Positions 38,532 through 47,622 of a stretch of 64,000 nt of DNA are shown here, piece by piece. A program made the position numbers and the translations under genes. Source of the DNA: Rhodohalobacter mucosus (GTDB lineage: Bacteria > Bacteroidota > Rhodothermia > Balneolales > Balneolaceae). Under the pieces are notes generated by a model. The model was not told where the DNA came from, did not search any database, and saw nothing but the letters and a program-made list of their open reading frames with translations. The stretch lies in contig NZ_QGGB01000009.1 in NCBI RefSeq assembly GCF_003150675.1, positions 248,001-312,000 of the forward strand. The letters are read 5' to 3'. How positions within the stretch are numbered: position 1 is the first letter of the stretch; every line of letters begins with the position of its first letter.

Positions 38532-38704
38532 TTGAGTGAAAAGTAGAAGACAAAAGTGAAAATCGAAACGTGAGACGTCAGACGTCATGTGAAATAGTCT
38601 TCGTTTGTTTAGGGTGCAGGCAAGAGTGTCCTGAAAGGACACGTTAAATCAAAAAAGCTGACTGCTGATAGCTGACAGCTTTTTGCCTTTTCACTTCTGC
38701 CTTC
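38532..38704. repeat. Simple-phrase intergenic sequence
   Basis: Words such as ACGTCAGACGTCA, AGCTGACTGCTGATAGCTGACAGC and TTTTGCCTTTTCACTTCTGCC fill the space between AbgT and hisE. The same TGCCTTTTCACTT word or its complement lies at 42910-42935 and 43018-43040, and its relatives at 30165 and 32245. Confidence 0.6.
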
Positions 38705-39004
38705 TCACTTTTTACTTCGAAGCATCATCTCCTGAATCACTGTATCGAGCGGGATATCGCGTTCTACGAGGAGTACGAGCATGTGGTAGATAAGGTCGGC
38801 GGTTTCATTGATCACTTCCGAATCTTTCTTGTTCTTGGAAGCGATGATGGTCTCTACAGCTTCTTCACCAAGCTTTTGGGCAATTTTGTCAATTCCCTTT
38901 TTAAACAGCTTGGTAGAGTAGGAACCTTTGGGGAGGTCCTGTTTTCGCTGAATGAGAAGACGTTCCAGATCGTATAAAAATTCGATTTCTTCTTTGGTTT
39001 CCAT
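38705..39004 (-). CDS. hisE: Phosphoribosyl-ATP pyrophosphatase
   Basis: A 99-residue stand-alone HisE that hydrolyses phosphoribosyl-ATP to phosphoribosyl-AMP in histidine synthesis. LGEEAVETIIA near residue 45 and NETADLIYHMLVLL near residue 66 carry the acidic Mg ligands of the MazG-like fold. In many bacteria it is fused to HisI; no HisI domain is present here or elsewhere in the window. It is the last gene of the cluster, 17 bp after hisF. Confidence 0.95.
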   Translation of the reverse strand: METKEEIEFLYDLERLLIQRKQDLPKGSYSTKLFKKGIDKIAQKLGEEAVETIIASKNKKDSEVINETADLIYHMLVLLVERDIPLDTVIQEMMLRSKK

Positions 39005-39021
39005 GGTAAAAGGTATTCAAT

Positions 39022-39786
39022 TCAATGGTTCATCAACCGAACGGGAATTCCCTCATCGGCCATTTTCTGTTTTAATTCACTGATCTCAATCTCCCTGAAG
39101 TGAAAAATGCTGGCCGCAAGTACGGCATCAGCCTTTCCAAGGCTCACAGCGTCGCAACAGTGCTGAATGGTTCCGGCTCCTCCGCTGGCTATTACCGGAA
39201 TGGTAACTTTTTCATCGACAGTGCGCAAAAGGTCAAGGTCAAAACCTGATTTTGTTCCATCGCGGTCCATGCTTGTTAGAAGGATTTCACCGGCGCCCAG
39301 TTGTTCTGTTTTTTCGATCCATTCAACTGCGTTCAGCCCGGTAGGCTGCGAGCCTCCTTTAACAAAAACTTCCCAGTGATCACCCGCTCGTTTGGCGTCG
39401 ACGGCCGCAACAATGGCCTGAGAGCCGAATGCATCCGCTGAACGGGTTATGAGTCCGGGATCACGGACAATAGCGCTGTTTAAAGAAACTTTATCGGCTC
39501 CGGCTTTCAAAATTTCTTCAATTTCGGCAACCGTTTTAATGCCTCCGCCAACCGTAAACGGAATGTTGATGTGTGCTGCAATATCCCTGACAAGCGCGAC
39601 AAGAGTGCGCCGTTTCTCCTTTGTGGCGGTAATGTCCAGAAATACGAGCTCGTCAGCACCTTCGGAGGTGTAACGCTGCGCCAGTTCGACCGGATCGCCC
39701 GCATCCCGAAGGCCTTCAAAGTTCACCCCTTTAACGGTTCGTCCGTCTTTGATGTCGAGGCAGGGTATGATACGTTTTGTGAGCAT
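39022..39786 (-). CDS. hisF: Imidazole glycerol phosphate synthase, cyclase subunit
   Basis: A 254-residue barrel enzyme that, with HisH, makes imidazole glycerol phosphate and AICAR. The catalytic acids are in PCLDIKDGR (near residue 9) and VAAVDAKR (near residue 127). [14 protein letters not shown] and [10 protein letters not shown] form the phosphate-binding loops. It is separated from hisA by the serpin gene on the other strand, so it needs its own promoter. Confidence 0.97.
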   Translation of the reverse strand: MLTKRIIPCLDIKDGRTVKGVNFEGLRDAGDPVELAQRYTSEGADELVFLDITATKEKRRTLVALVRDIAAHINIPFTVGGGIKTVAEIEEILKAGADKVSLNSAIVRDPGLITRSADAFGSQAIVAAVDAKRAGDHWEVFVKGGSQPTGLNAVEWIEKTEQLGAGEILLTSMDRDGTKSGFDLDLLRTVDEKVTIPVIASGGAGTIQHCCDAVSLGKADAVLAASIFHFREIEISELKQKMADEGIPVRLMNH

Positions 39787-39925
39787 GAATAAAGGGTTGG
39801 AAGATAACTTTTAGCGCTTCATGCTACAAGCAGGAGTGCCCATGTTTTTTTCTATCTGAATGTTCTTTGCAGGATTTAACCTCAATTTCAGTAGGTATCC
39901 CGATCTTCTTAACAGTAACTTATAT

Positions 39926-39947
39926 AAACGTATAGACCAATACGTTT
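39926..39947. promoter_or_regulatory. Perfect 22-bp palindrome between hisF and the serpin
   Basis: AAACGTAT (39926-39933), a 6-base spacer AGACCA, and ATACGTTT (39940-39947). It lies 36 bp upstream of the serpin ATG and 140 bp before hisF, in the divergent spacer. Symmetry and location suit an operator for one or both genes. Confidence 0.5.
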
Positions 39948-39983
39948 TGCAGTGCGTTTACAATTAAAAAGACGGATGGATTT

Positions 39984-41231
39984 ATGAAACTGGTTCAAAA
40001 TCTGATACTTCTTACTGTTTGCCTCTTCCTTTTTACAATGTGTGAAAACAGCATCACAGGTCCTGACGGGCCAAAAGGAGAGCTTCCCCGGGATCTGACA
40101 ACCGGAGAAAAATTGCTGGTTGAGGCGGATGGTTCCTTCAGTTACGACATTTTCAGGCGAACGGTAAACCGGGAGACGGAGAAGGAGAACCTGATGATAT
40201 CGCCGCTCAGTATTTCCATGGCGCTGGCAATGACTCTGAATGGCGCCCAGGGCTCTACCTATGATAAAATGCAGCAGGCGCTTTACCTGAGCGGAATGGA
40301 GATAGAGGAAATAAATGAGGCTTTTCGCTCTCTGACAGAACTGCTGGTTTCAGTCGACCCTCAAGTGACCATCAGGATTGCAAACTCTATCTGGTACAAA
40401 AACGGGTTGCCGGTAGAGGAAGAGTTTCTTGATTCAATGCGTGACTTTTTTGACGCCCGTGTTGAAGGGATCGATTTTGACGACCCCGCATCGGTTGATA
40501 TCATTAACAACTGGGTGAATGAGAATACGGAAGGACTTATTGAAGAGATTGTTAAACAGATTGAACCGCAAATGGTGATGTTTCTGATCAATGCGCTCTA
40601 CTTTAAGGGCGACTGGCTGCGACCATTTGATGTGGAGGATACCCGAAAGGCAGACTTTTCTCTTGAAAGCGGCGAAACAACCGAAGTGGATATGATGCAC
40701 CAGGAAGGGCGCTTTGCACTCTATTTCTCGGATGAAGTGCGGATGGCCGAGATTCCGTATGGCGATAGCCTGTTTACCATGTCCGTACTGATGCCGGCTG
40801 ATCCGGATATGCCGATCGGGCAGTTTGTGGAAGAGAATGTAACCTCAGCCAGCCTGGATAACTGGCGGTCGAATCTTACCGTCGACTCGCGCGAAATCAC
40901 CCTGGAGCTTCCAAAGTTCGAATTTGAATACGAAATCAAGTACAACGATATCCTGAAGGCGATGGGAATGGACACGGCTTTCAATAAAAGCGAAGCCAAC
41001 TTCAAGGGTATTGCAGATGTGTCGCCCCGAAATCTGTACATCGACGAGGTGAAGCATAAAACTTTTATCCGCGTGGATGAAAAAGGAACCGAAGCGGCAG
41101 CCGTCACAAGCGTTGGATTCGGAATAGAGTCGCTTCCTCCGCAGATGATCGTGGACCGCCCGTTCGCGTTTATCATTCATGAGAGGGAGAGCGGTACGAA
41201 TCTCTTTATGGGTGTAGTGCGCAATCCCTGA
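39984..41231 (+). CDS. Serpin, lipoprotein-type
   Basis: A 415-residue serine-protease-inhibitor-fold protein with a lipoprotein signal (FTMC near residue 20). Recognisable serpin blocks are NLMISPLSISMALAMTLNGAQGSTYD, NLYIDEVKHKTFIRVDEKGTEAAAVTSV and PFAFIIHERESGTNLFMGVV. The hinge EKGTEAAAVT has the small residues expected of inhibitory serpins, so it probably traps a protease through its reactive loop, at the cell surface or periplasm. It lies on the opposite strand inside the his cluster, between hisA and hisF. Confidence 0.93.
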   Translation: MKLVQNLILLTVCLFLFTMCENSITGPDGPKGELPRDLTTGEKLLVEADGSFSYDIFRRTVNRETEKENLMISPLSISMALAMTLNGAQGSTYDKMQQALYLSGMEIEEINEAFRSLTELLVSVDPQVTIRIANSIWYKNGLPVEEEFLDSMRDFFDARVEGIDFDDPASVDIINNWVNENTEGLIEEIVKQIEPQMVMFLINALYFKGDWLRPFDVEDTRKADFSLESGETTEVDMMHQEGRFALYFSDEVRMAEIPYGDSLFTMSVLMPADPDMPIGQFVEENVTSASLDNWRSNLTVDSREITLELPKFEFEYEIKYNDILKAMGMDTAFNKSEANFKGIADVSPRNLYIDEVKHKTFIRVDEKGTEAAAVTSVGFGIESLPPQMIVDRPFAFIIHERESGTNLFMGVVRNP

Positions 41232-41254
41232 TATGAATGGGATCTTCTATTTGA

Positions 41255-41971
41255 TCAGCTGCCGATTTCTGCCATCTCTTCGAGGCGGATGTGGCCCTCG
41301 TAATAGGCTTTGCCGACCACAACCCCGTAGAGGCTGTTGTTTTGCAGAGTCACCAGGTCCGACAGGTTCGAGACGCCGCCCGACGCTATCCAGTTGAGTT
41401 GAGGAAATCGTTTCTGGAGGTCGTTGTACATCTTTACGTTTGGACCGCTCAGCATGCCGTCGCGGGAAATATCGGTACTGAGCACGGTTTTCAGACCGGC
41501 ATCGATCATCGGATTCAGGAATGCTTCAATTGGCTCATCCGATGTTTCCAGCCAGCCGCCGTAAGCCATTTTTCCATCTTTCAGATCCAGTCCCAGAATC
41601 ATCTCATCCGGATGGTCACCAATCGCCTGAAGCCATTCATCATGTTTTTTAACGGCCATGGAGGAGCAGATAATTCCGCTGACTCCTGCATCCAGAAGCG
41701 TGTCGATATCTGCCCTGGACCGCACTCCACCGCCTGTCTGCACCGAGAGGCCCAGCTCCGTGATCATGGATCGGATGATCGGCAAATTCTCAAACTCACC
41801 GCTTTTGGCACCGTTCAGGTCCACAACATGGATATGAGTGAATCCGGCATCCCTGAACCGGGAGGCTTCATCGAGCGGCAGGTGATTGTAGATGGTTTTT
41901 TTCTCATAGTCGCCTTTCTGAAGGCGAACGACCTGTCCGTCGAGAAGGTCGATGGCTGGAATAATCTTCAT
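41255..41971 (-). CDS. hisA: ProFAR isomerase
   Basis: A 238-residue barrel enzyme for the fourth step of histidine synthesis. PAIDLLDGQVVRLQKGDYEK at the start, GGGVRSRADIDTLLDAG near residue 80 and STDISRDGMLSGPN near 125 give catalytic acids and phosphate loops. Its stop lies 23 bp from the convergent serpin stop, and a 287-bp low-feature gap separates it from hisH. Confidence 0.97.
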   Translation of the reverse strand: MKIIPAIDLLDGQVVRLQKGDYEKKTIYNHLPLDEASRFRDAGFTHIHVVDLNGAKSGEFENLPIIRSMITELGLSVQTGGGVRSRADIDTLLDAGVSGIICSSMAVKKHDEWLQAIGDHPDEMILGLDLKDGKMAYGGWLETSDEPIEAFLNPMIDAGLKTVLSTDISRDGMLSGPNVKMYNDLQKRFPQLNWIASGGVSNLSDLVTLQNNSLYGVVVGKAYYEGHIRLEEMAEIGS

Positions 41972-42258
41972 CTGTTGATATTAAATTAAATCTGTTTGCG
42001 GTTGTGTAATTGAAGCCGGCAGGCCGGAAATGCGGCAGAGCGGAATCACGGGGAACCGGAGAGATAAGATAACATGAGTTTGGGACAAGAACTTGATATA
42101 GGGTGTTTTGATTTCTCCATAAGGTTTGGGCAGAACTGCCGGATTGATCGTAGATATACCGGGGCAATAATGAATTCCGGATCTGCATCAGTTCCCGGGA
42201 GATAGTCCGGGTTGCTTTCCCCGGATTCTTAAGATTGGTTTCACCAAACCTTGACGGT

Positions 42259-42903
42259 TTACTTTTGGGCCGTTTTTCTGTGACCATTCTCGCTAAGCCC
42301 GGATTCGGAGGACTCGTGTACAAGGTCGAGGAAATTCTGGATGAGATGAGAGCCCACCTGGCCTGATTTTTCGGGGTGAAACTGCACGCCCATGAAATTT
42401 TCCTTTGCAACAACCGCTGCAAAATCGGTTATGTATTTACACGTGGCAAGTGTGTATTCATTGGCCGGTGCATAATAGCCGTGCACGTAGTACTCAAACT
42501 GTTTATTGCTGATTCCCTTGATCAGGCTGTGTTTCTTCAGGGGCTGAAACTGGTTCCATCCCATGTGCGGCACCTTTGCTTCGGATGCATCAAACTTTTT
42601 TAGCCGGCCGGGAACCACACCCAGCGTAATGCAGTCTCCTTCTTCAGATGATTCATACAGCAGCTGCATTCCCAGGCAGATACCAAGAACCGGTTTTTTG
42701 GTTTGTTTCAGCCAGACATCCAAATCCCTGGACCGTAAATTATCCATGGCCGCAGCGGCATGGCCCACACCCGGAAAAATAATTCCATCCGCCTTCTCCA
42801 GCTCCTCAGGATCGTCGGATGTAAAATATTCCGCACCGAGGCGATCCAGTGCGTTCTGCACTGATGCAAGGTTTCCGGCCTGATATTTGATGATTCCGAT
42901 CAT
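42259..42903 (-). CDS. hisH: Imidazole glycerol phosphate synthase, glutaminase subunit
   Basis: A 214-residue class I glutamine amidotransferase supplying ammonia to HisF. The nucleophile Cys is in LGICLGMQLLYESSEEG near residue 77, and His-Glu in VQFHPEKSG near residue 183. ATG 42903 (MIGIIKYQAGNL) is the family start; the longer frame would add residues from simple-repeat DNA upstream. The last ~18 residues are an unusual polar tail. Confidence 0.96.
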   Translation of the reverse strand: MIGIIKYQAGNLASVQNALDRLGAEYFTSDDPEELEKADGIIFPGVGHAAAAMDNLRSRDLDVWLKQTKKPVLGICLGMQLLYESSEEGDCITLGVVPGRLKKFDASEAKVPHMGWNQFQPLKKHSLIKGISNKQFEYYVHGYYAPANEYTLATCKYITDFAAVVAKENFMGVQFHPEKSGQVGSHLIQNFLDLVHESSESGLSENGHRKTAQK

Positions 42904-43038
42904 AGTAGTAAAAAGTGAAAAGGCAAAAGTGAAAAGAAGGAAGCTGTCAGCTATAAGCATTCAGCTGTCTGGTTTAATTATGTTACAGTGTCGATTCGCA
43001 TGTCGCCAGAAAGTCCATTATCACTTTTGCCTTTTCAC
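42904..43038. repeat. Simple-phrase spacer between hisB and hisH
   Basis: AAAGTGAAAAGGCAAAAGTGAAAAG at the hisH side and CACTTTTGCCTTTTCACT at the hisB side form an interrupted inverted repeat of the same words seen at 38670-38700, 30165 and 32245. No gene. Confidence 0.6.
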
Positions 43039-43926
43039 TCAAATGGTTCCTTTGGTTGTAGGGAGAATGCCCTTAATTCTTTCATTGCGGCTGATTGCAA
43101 AGCGAAGTGCTCTTGCAAAGCCTTTAAACACCGACTCAATAATATGGTGTTCATTTTTTCCGACAGCCCTAACATGGAGTGTAGCCTTTGCGTTCATGGC
43201 AAGAGTGTAATAAAAGTGTTCTAACATTTCGGTGGGGAAATCACCTACGTACTCTCTATTCAGATCCACCTCCCAGCGCAGAAACGGACGGTCAGACAAA
43301 TCGATTGAAACCGTTGCCTCTGCTTCGTCCATGGGCAGCACAAAGCCGTATCGCTGTATTCCCGCCTTATTCTCCGATACGGCCTGCCTGATCGCCTGGC
43401 CCAGTGCGATGGCTGTATCTTCTATGGTGTGGTGTTCATCCACGTCAAGATCTCCACTGCACCGGAGCTCCAGATCAATCAGCCCGTGTCTTGCGATCTG
43501 ATCGAGCATATGGTCAAAAAAGCTGAGGCCTGTATCTATGCTGCTTTTTCCGGTACCGTCCAGATTAAGCGAGAGAGAGATATCGGTCTCTTTTGTTTTC
43601 CGGTTCAGGGATGCGGTGCGAGACGGAAACAGAATCGATCGTACCAGACCGGGCCAGCTCTCAGACTGTTCCGTTACCGATCCGTCTGTTTCGAATATAT
43701 ATTGACCATCTCTTTTGATGATGCCATCTGTTTTTGCTGCTTCAAACCCTGCATTTCGGATACCTTCATTGTGCATCAGGGTAAGGTTGGTTGCATCAAG
43801 AGCTTCTTCATCGAATGAAATCTCAGAGCCGGATTGTATCAGGTGTGCAATTCCATAAAGCGCACCCCCGGGGAGCATGGAGTCCGGTCCGGTTTCAAGT
43901 GCTGATGAGTGAATGTATATATTCAT
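43039..43926 (-). CDS. hisB: Imidazoleglycerol-phosphate dehydratase with a degenerate N-terminal domain
   Basis: A 295-residue protein. From about residue 109 it is a complete IGP dehydratase, with metal motifs DEHHTIED (163-170) and NEHHIIES, and SFFDHMLDQIARHG. The first ~108 residues take the place of the HAD histidinol-phosphatase of bifunctional HisB: the junction SWPGLVRSILF...RKTKET resembles the linker of E. coli HisB, but the DxDGT nucleophile motif is missing and the domain is shortened. So only the dehydratase step is expected, with histidinol-phosphatase supplied elsewhere. Confidence 0.9.
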   Translation of the reverse strand: MNIYIHSSALETGPDSMLPGGALYGIAHLIQSGSEISFDEEALDATNLTLMHNEGIRNAGFEAAKTDGIIKRDGQYIFETDGSVTEQSESWPGLVRSILFPSRTASLNRKTKETDISLSLNLDGTGKSSIDTGLSFFDHMLDQIARHGLIDLELRCSGDLDVDEHHTIEDTAIALGQAIRQAVSENKAGIQRYGFVLPMDEAEATVSIDLSDRPFLRWEVDLNREYVGDFPTEMLEHFYYTLAMNAKATLHVRAVGKNEHHIIESVFKGFARALRFAISRNERIKGILPTTKGTI

Positions 43927-44022
43927 GATAATGGACTTTGTGTAATGGAATCTCCGTTCGACGGAATTCGGATGTTCAACAATCTATTCTTTGTGAATCC
44001 ATACAGGTAATCTCACGTCAAT

Positions 44023-45093
44023 TTACGACTGAACGTGATCCAAAACCTCTTTGAGCGCCTTTAAAAAACGAATATTCTCATCCGGCAGCCCGATTGTTAC
44101 ACGCAAGCAGTCGTTGCAAAGCGGCTCATTGCCGCGGTAACGGACAATAATGCCTTTTTCAGCCAATTTTTGATAAGCCTTTTCCGCGTTTTTGATTTTA
44201 AAGAGCAGAAAGTTGGCGTTTGATGGATATACCTTTTCCACGGCATCACTGTGTTCCAGCTGTTCGGACATATACGCGCGTTCTTCCCTGATTGCTTCAA
44301 TGTTGTGCTTCAGCAGGTCCGGATTATCAAACGCCTTGAGCGCCACATCGGCAGTGAGCTTGTTTACATTGTAGGGTGCTTTCACCCGCAGCATGTATCC
44401 GATCGTTTCTGGGTTGGAGATGGCAATACCGAGGCGGATTCCCGCCAGGCCAAACGCTTTAGAAAATGTTTGCAAAACTACAAGGTTCGGATACTGCTGA
44501 ACCATGGAAGCCATCGACTCCTGACGGCTAAAATCAATGTAGGCCTCGTCAATAACCACAATGCCGGGAAATTGTGTAACGAGCTTCAGTAAATCTGTCC
44601 GCTTTAAATCATTTGCGGTGGGATTGTTTGGAGAACAGAGGAACAGAAGCCTGGTCGAATCATCAGCTGATTCAAGGATTTTATCCGGTTTCAGCTGAAA
44701 GTTTTCGGTCAGCAGAACCTCTTTAACACCCACATTGTTGATGTTTGCTGCAACCCGGTACATGCCGTAAGTGGGAGGTGTAATGATGACAGAGTCTCTG
44801 CCCGGTTCGCAAAAAATGCGCATGAGCAGGTCGATGGGCTCATCGCTTCCAACACCCAAAAAAATATTTTCAAAGTCCACATCCCGGTAGGCCGCAATTT
44901 TTTTTCGCAGGCGGTTATGAGTGGGTGTCGGGTACCGGTGCAGGTCGAGTGAATTCCGGACAACGGATCCGTAGCTGTTTTCATTTGCGTCAAGCAGAGT
45001 CCCCTTCTCAAAATCATCCCGAGCACTGCGATAGGGGGTCAGGTTGCGGATATTTTCTCGAACCAGTGATTCGATGTTAAAATCGTTTGGCAT
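44023..45093 (-). CDS. hisC: Histidinol-phosphate aminotransferase
   Basis: A 356-residue PLP-dependent aminotransferase. LCSPNNPTAND near residue 155, VVIDEAYIDFSR near 185 and the PLP-lysine region QTFSKAFGLAGIRLG near 215 are intact. N-terminal LDANENSYG is typical of HisC. Catalyses transamination of imidazole-acetol phosphate with glutamate. Seventh step; lies between hisB and hisD. Confidence 0.96.
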   Translation of the reverse strand: MPNDFNIESLVRENIRNLTPYRSARDDFEKGTLLDANENSYGSVVRNSLDLHRYPTPTHNRLRKKIAAYRDVDFENIFLGVGSDEPIDLLMRIFCEPGRDSVIITPPTYGMYRVAANINNVGVKEVLLTENFQLKPDKILESADDSTRLLFLCSPNNPTANDLKRTDLLKLVTQFPGIVVIDEAYIDFSRQESMASMVQQYPNLVVLQTFSKAFGLAGIRLGIAISNPETIGYMLRVKAPYNVNKLTADVALKAFDNPDLLKHNIEAIREERAYMSEQLEHSDAVEKVYPSNANFLLFKIKNAEKAYQKLAEKGIIVRYRGNEPLCNDCLRVTIGLPDENIRFLKALKEVLDHVQS

Positions 45094-45138
45094 CGGGATT
45101 GTTGATTGTTGTTTGAAAATTTATGATTTCAGATTTTA

Positions 45139-45288
45139 AGAAAGTCCCCTCTTGCCCCGTATGAATCCTTATGGGAAGGGGTGGGTTGAACTGATTCAGG
45201 AGCCTTAATGGGGACACACCCCTCGTTCAGTAAAGCCGGCTGCGCCACTTTACTTTCACTTTTCCCCTCTCCAGAGGGGATTTTTTTT
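45139..45288. repeat. Element bounded by CCCCTCT/AGAGGGG arms, between hisD and hisC
   Basis: AGTCCCCTCTTG at 45144 and CCCCTCTCCAGAGGGG at 45264-45279 followed by nine Ts bracket about 150 bp of GC/AT-mixed non-coding sequence. The last hairpin is a plus-strand terminator, against the direction of the operon. The arms match 12445-12472. Looks like a small mobile or MITE-like insertion. Confidence 0.45.
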
Positions 45289-46585
45289 ATCTCATTGCCT
45301 TGCTTAGCTTGTTTAGCCTGATACTCACCGCATTTTTGTGCCCCTGAAGGCCTTCAATTTCTGCAAGTGTTTCGACTACGGGTCCCAGGCTGCGTAGCCC
45401 GTCTTCCGAAATTTTCTGCATGGTAATAAATTTCTGGTAACTGTGTAGCGAAACACCGCTGTACATTCGTGCATATCCGTAGGTGGGCAGGGTGTGATTG
45501 GTGCCGGAAGCATAGTCACCCATGCTTTCGGGTGTCCACCGGCCGATAAATACGGAGCCTGCATTGACCACCTCCTCAGACAATTCCTCGGCATCTTCAG
45601 TACTGATAATAAGGTGTTCGGGTGCATACCGATTCGAAAACTCCATGGCCTGTATCGTGTTTTCAACCGTAAGGATAAAACTTTTTTCAAGGGCATCCGC
45701 CGCATAACCCTTCCTGGGAAGCGCGTTGAGCTGTTTAACCGTTGCATTGTGTATCGCCTCCAGATCAGCATCATCGGTTATCACAAGAACAGCCTGGCTG
45801 TCGGATCCGTGTTCAGCCTGGGAAAGAAGGTCGGCCGCAATAAACTCGGGGTCGGTTGATGCATCAGCAACCACAAGCACCTCGGAGGGGCCTGCGGGCA
45901 TGTCGATGGCTACCATTGCTTCACTGTTCTGCAACAGCATTTTGGCAGCCGTTACATACTGGTTGCCCGGGCCGAAGATTTTGTCCACTTTCGGAATGGT
46001 TTCAGTGCCGAACGCCATTCCTGCGATGGCCTGAGCACCACCCGCTTTTACCACGGTTTGGGCTCCTACTTTTTTTGCCACATAAAGAATGGAGGCCGGA
46101 ATATTGCCGTTTTGATCGGGAGGTGTAGCGATGACGATGGTTTTGCAGCCTGCGATCATTGCCGGTACACCCAGCATCATGGCTGTAGAGGGAAGAGGAG
46201 CGGTGCCGCCGGGAATGTAAAGCCCCACACGTTCTATGGGACGTGCAACCCTGCTGCAGACAACGCCATCCATGGTTTCCACATCAATCCGTGAAGTACC
46301 CTGTTCCCTGTGAAAACGGAAAATATTGCTCATCGCCCTATCGATAGCCTCCTTTGCTTCAGCATCGAGTGAAACGTCAGCGACTGACGGATCAATTGTC
46401 ACGGAATCGAGATCAATGCCATCGAATTTTTTTGTGTAGGTGCGAATGGCTTCGTCGCCCCGTTCTTCCACGGCGTCCAGTATCGGCTGTACCCGGCCGA
46501 ATACCGATGCAAAATCCATTTTTGGTCGCTTTATCAGCGCTTCAATCCGTTCGGGTGAGAGGGAGTTGTAGTTGAATGTTTTCAT
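45287..46585 (-). CDS. hisD: Histidinol dehydrogenase
   Basis: A 432-residue zinc, NAD-dependent enzyme making histidine from histidinol in two oxidations. GGTAPLPSTAMMLGVPA near residue 130, GPGNQYVTAAK near 205, LSQAEHGSDSQAVLV near 255 (Gln/His metal-site region), and the base pair region NRYAPEHLII near 320 are present. The last block GTNHTLPTYGYARMYSGVS completes the site. Confidence 0.98.
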   Translation of the reverse strand: MKTFNYNSLSPERIEALIKRPKMDFASVFGRVQPILDAVEERGDEAIRTYTKKFDGIDLDSVTIDPSVADVSLDAEAKEAIDRAMSNIFRFHREQGTSRIDVETMDGVVCSRVARPIERVGLYIPGGTAPLPSTAMMLGVPAMIAGCKTIVIATPPDQNGNIPASILYVAKKVGAQTVVKAGGAQAIAGMAFGTETIPKVDKIFGPGNQYVTAAKMLLQNSEAMVAIDMPAGPSEVLVVADASTDPEFIAADLLSQAEHGSDSQAVLVITDDADLEAIHNATVKQLNALPRKGYAADALEKSFILTVENTIQAMEFSNRYAPEHLIISTEDAEELSEEVVNAGSVFIGRWTPESMGDYASGTNHTLPTYGYARMYSGVSLHSYQKFITMQKISEDGLRSLGPVVETLAEIEGLQGHKNAVSIRLNKLSKAMR

Positions 46586-46660
46586 ATTGGTGAGTATTGA
46601 GTATCGAGTATTGAGTAAATGCTGTCTCGCTACTCACTACTCAATACTTTAGTACTGTAG

Positions 46661-47539
46661 TTAAGCAATCATTGATTCAATTGGCAGCATCACAATTCCT
46701 GTGGCACCTGCTTCCTTCAGGTTTTCCATCACGTTCCAGAATGTAGAGAGTGGTACAACCGTATGAATGGCAACCATGCCGTTATCTGCCAGAGGCATAA
46801 CGGTAGGGCTTTTCAGTGACGGAATAATCTGCTTGATCTTCGGAACGGCCTCTTCAGGGGCGTTCATCATGATGTATCTGCTTTGAGATGCTTTCTTGTG
46901 GCCCTCAATTCGCTGCAGAATCTTCCGGATCATCTTCTGTTTGCCTTCAGAAAGCGGCTTGTTGGTTTGAATGAGCTGGGTTTCGGAATCAAATATCTTC
47001 TCAATTTCGACCAGTCCGTTGGCCTTAAGGGTGCCTCCCGTGGAAACAAGGTCTGATATTCCGTCAGCAATTTCGAGGCGGGGAGCGATCTCAACAGACC
47101 CTGAAAGCGTGATGATATCGACATTCAATCCTTTATCCTCAAAGAATTTACGTGTCAGAACCGGATAGCTGGTGGCTATTTTCTTTCCATCCAGGTCTTC
47201 CACGTTTTGGGCGGATCCGTTTTTGGGAATGGCAATCGCAAGCCGGCATACGCCATAGCCCAGTCCCCGCAGAATGGTAACGTCGGCTTCGTCTTCTGCA
47301 ACGGTATTGGCTCCCACAAATCCGAGGTCGCAGACGCCATCCTCTACATATTCCGGAATATCGTCATCACGGATCAGCAGCAGTTCCACGTCGAAGTTCA
47401 GGCATTTTACGAGCAGACTTCGCTTATAGTCGTCAAAATGAAGGCCGATACCTTCGAGCAGGTTTAGGGTTTTGTCGGTTAGCCGTCCGCTTTTTTGTAC
47501 GGCAATTCGAAGTGATGTAGTCGAATCAAGAGTTCTCAT
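46661..47539 (-). CDS. hisG: ATP phosphoribosyltransferase, long form
   Basis: A 292-residue HisG of the long, hexameric type, committing ATP and PRPP to histidine. RIAVQKSGRLTDKTLNLL near the start, VCDLGFVGANTVAED near residue 70 and the PRPP loop LEIADGISDLVSTGGTLKANGL near 155 are typical. The last ~75 residues form the ACT-like histidine-feedback domain (MIRKILQRIEGHKKASQSRYIMMN). First structural gene, 84 bp after the leader frame. Confidence 0.97.
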   Translation of the reverse strand: MRTLDSTTSLRIAVQKSGRLTDKTLNLLEGIGLHFDDYKRSLLVKCLNFDVELLLIRDDDIPEYVEDGVCDLGFVGANTVAEDEADVTILRGLGYGVCRLAIAIPKNGSAQNVEDLDGKKIATSYPVLTRKFFEDKGLNVDIITLSGSVEIAPRLEIADGISDLVSTGGTLKANGLVEIEKIFDSETQLIQTNKPLSEGKQKMIRKILQRIEGHKKASQSRYIMMNAPEEAVPKIKQIIPSLKSPTVMPLADNGMVAIHTVVPLSTFWNVMENLKEAGATGIVMLPIESMIA

Positions 47540-47622
47540 TGGAAAATCAGTAATAGTTTAAATAAGTAAGTTGTGTCAGAATCGATAAAAGGGCAGAAAA
47601 AGGAAGGAGTATATAAACTGAA

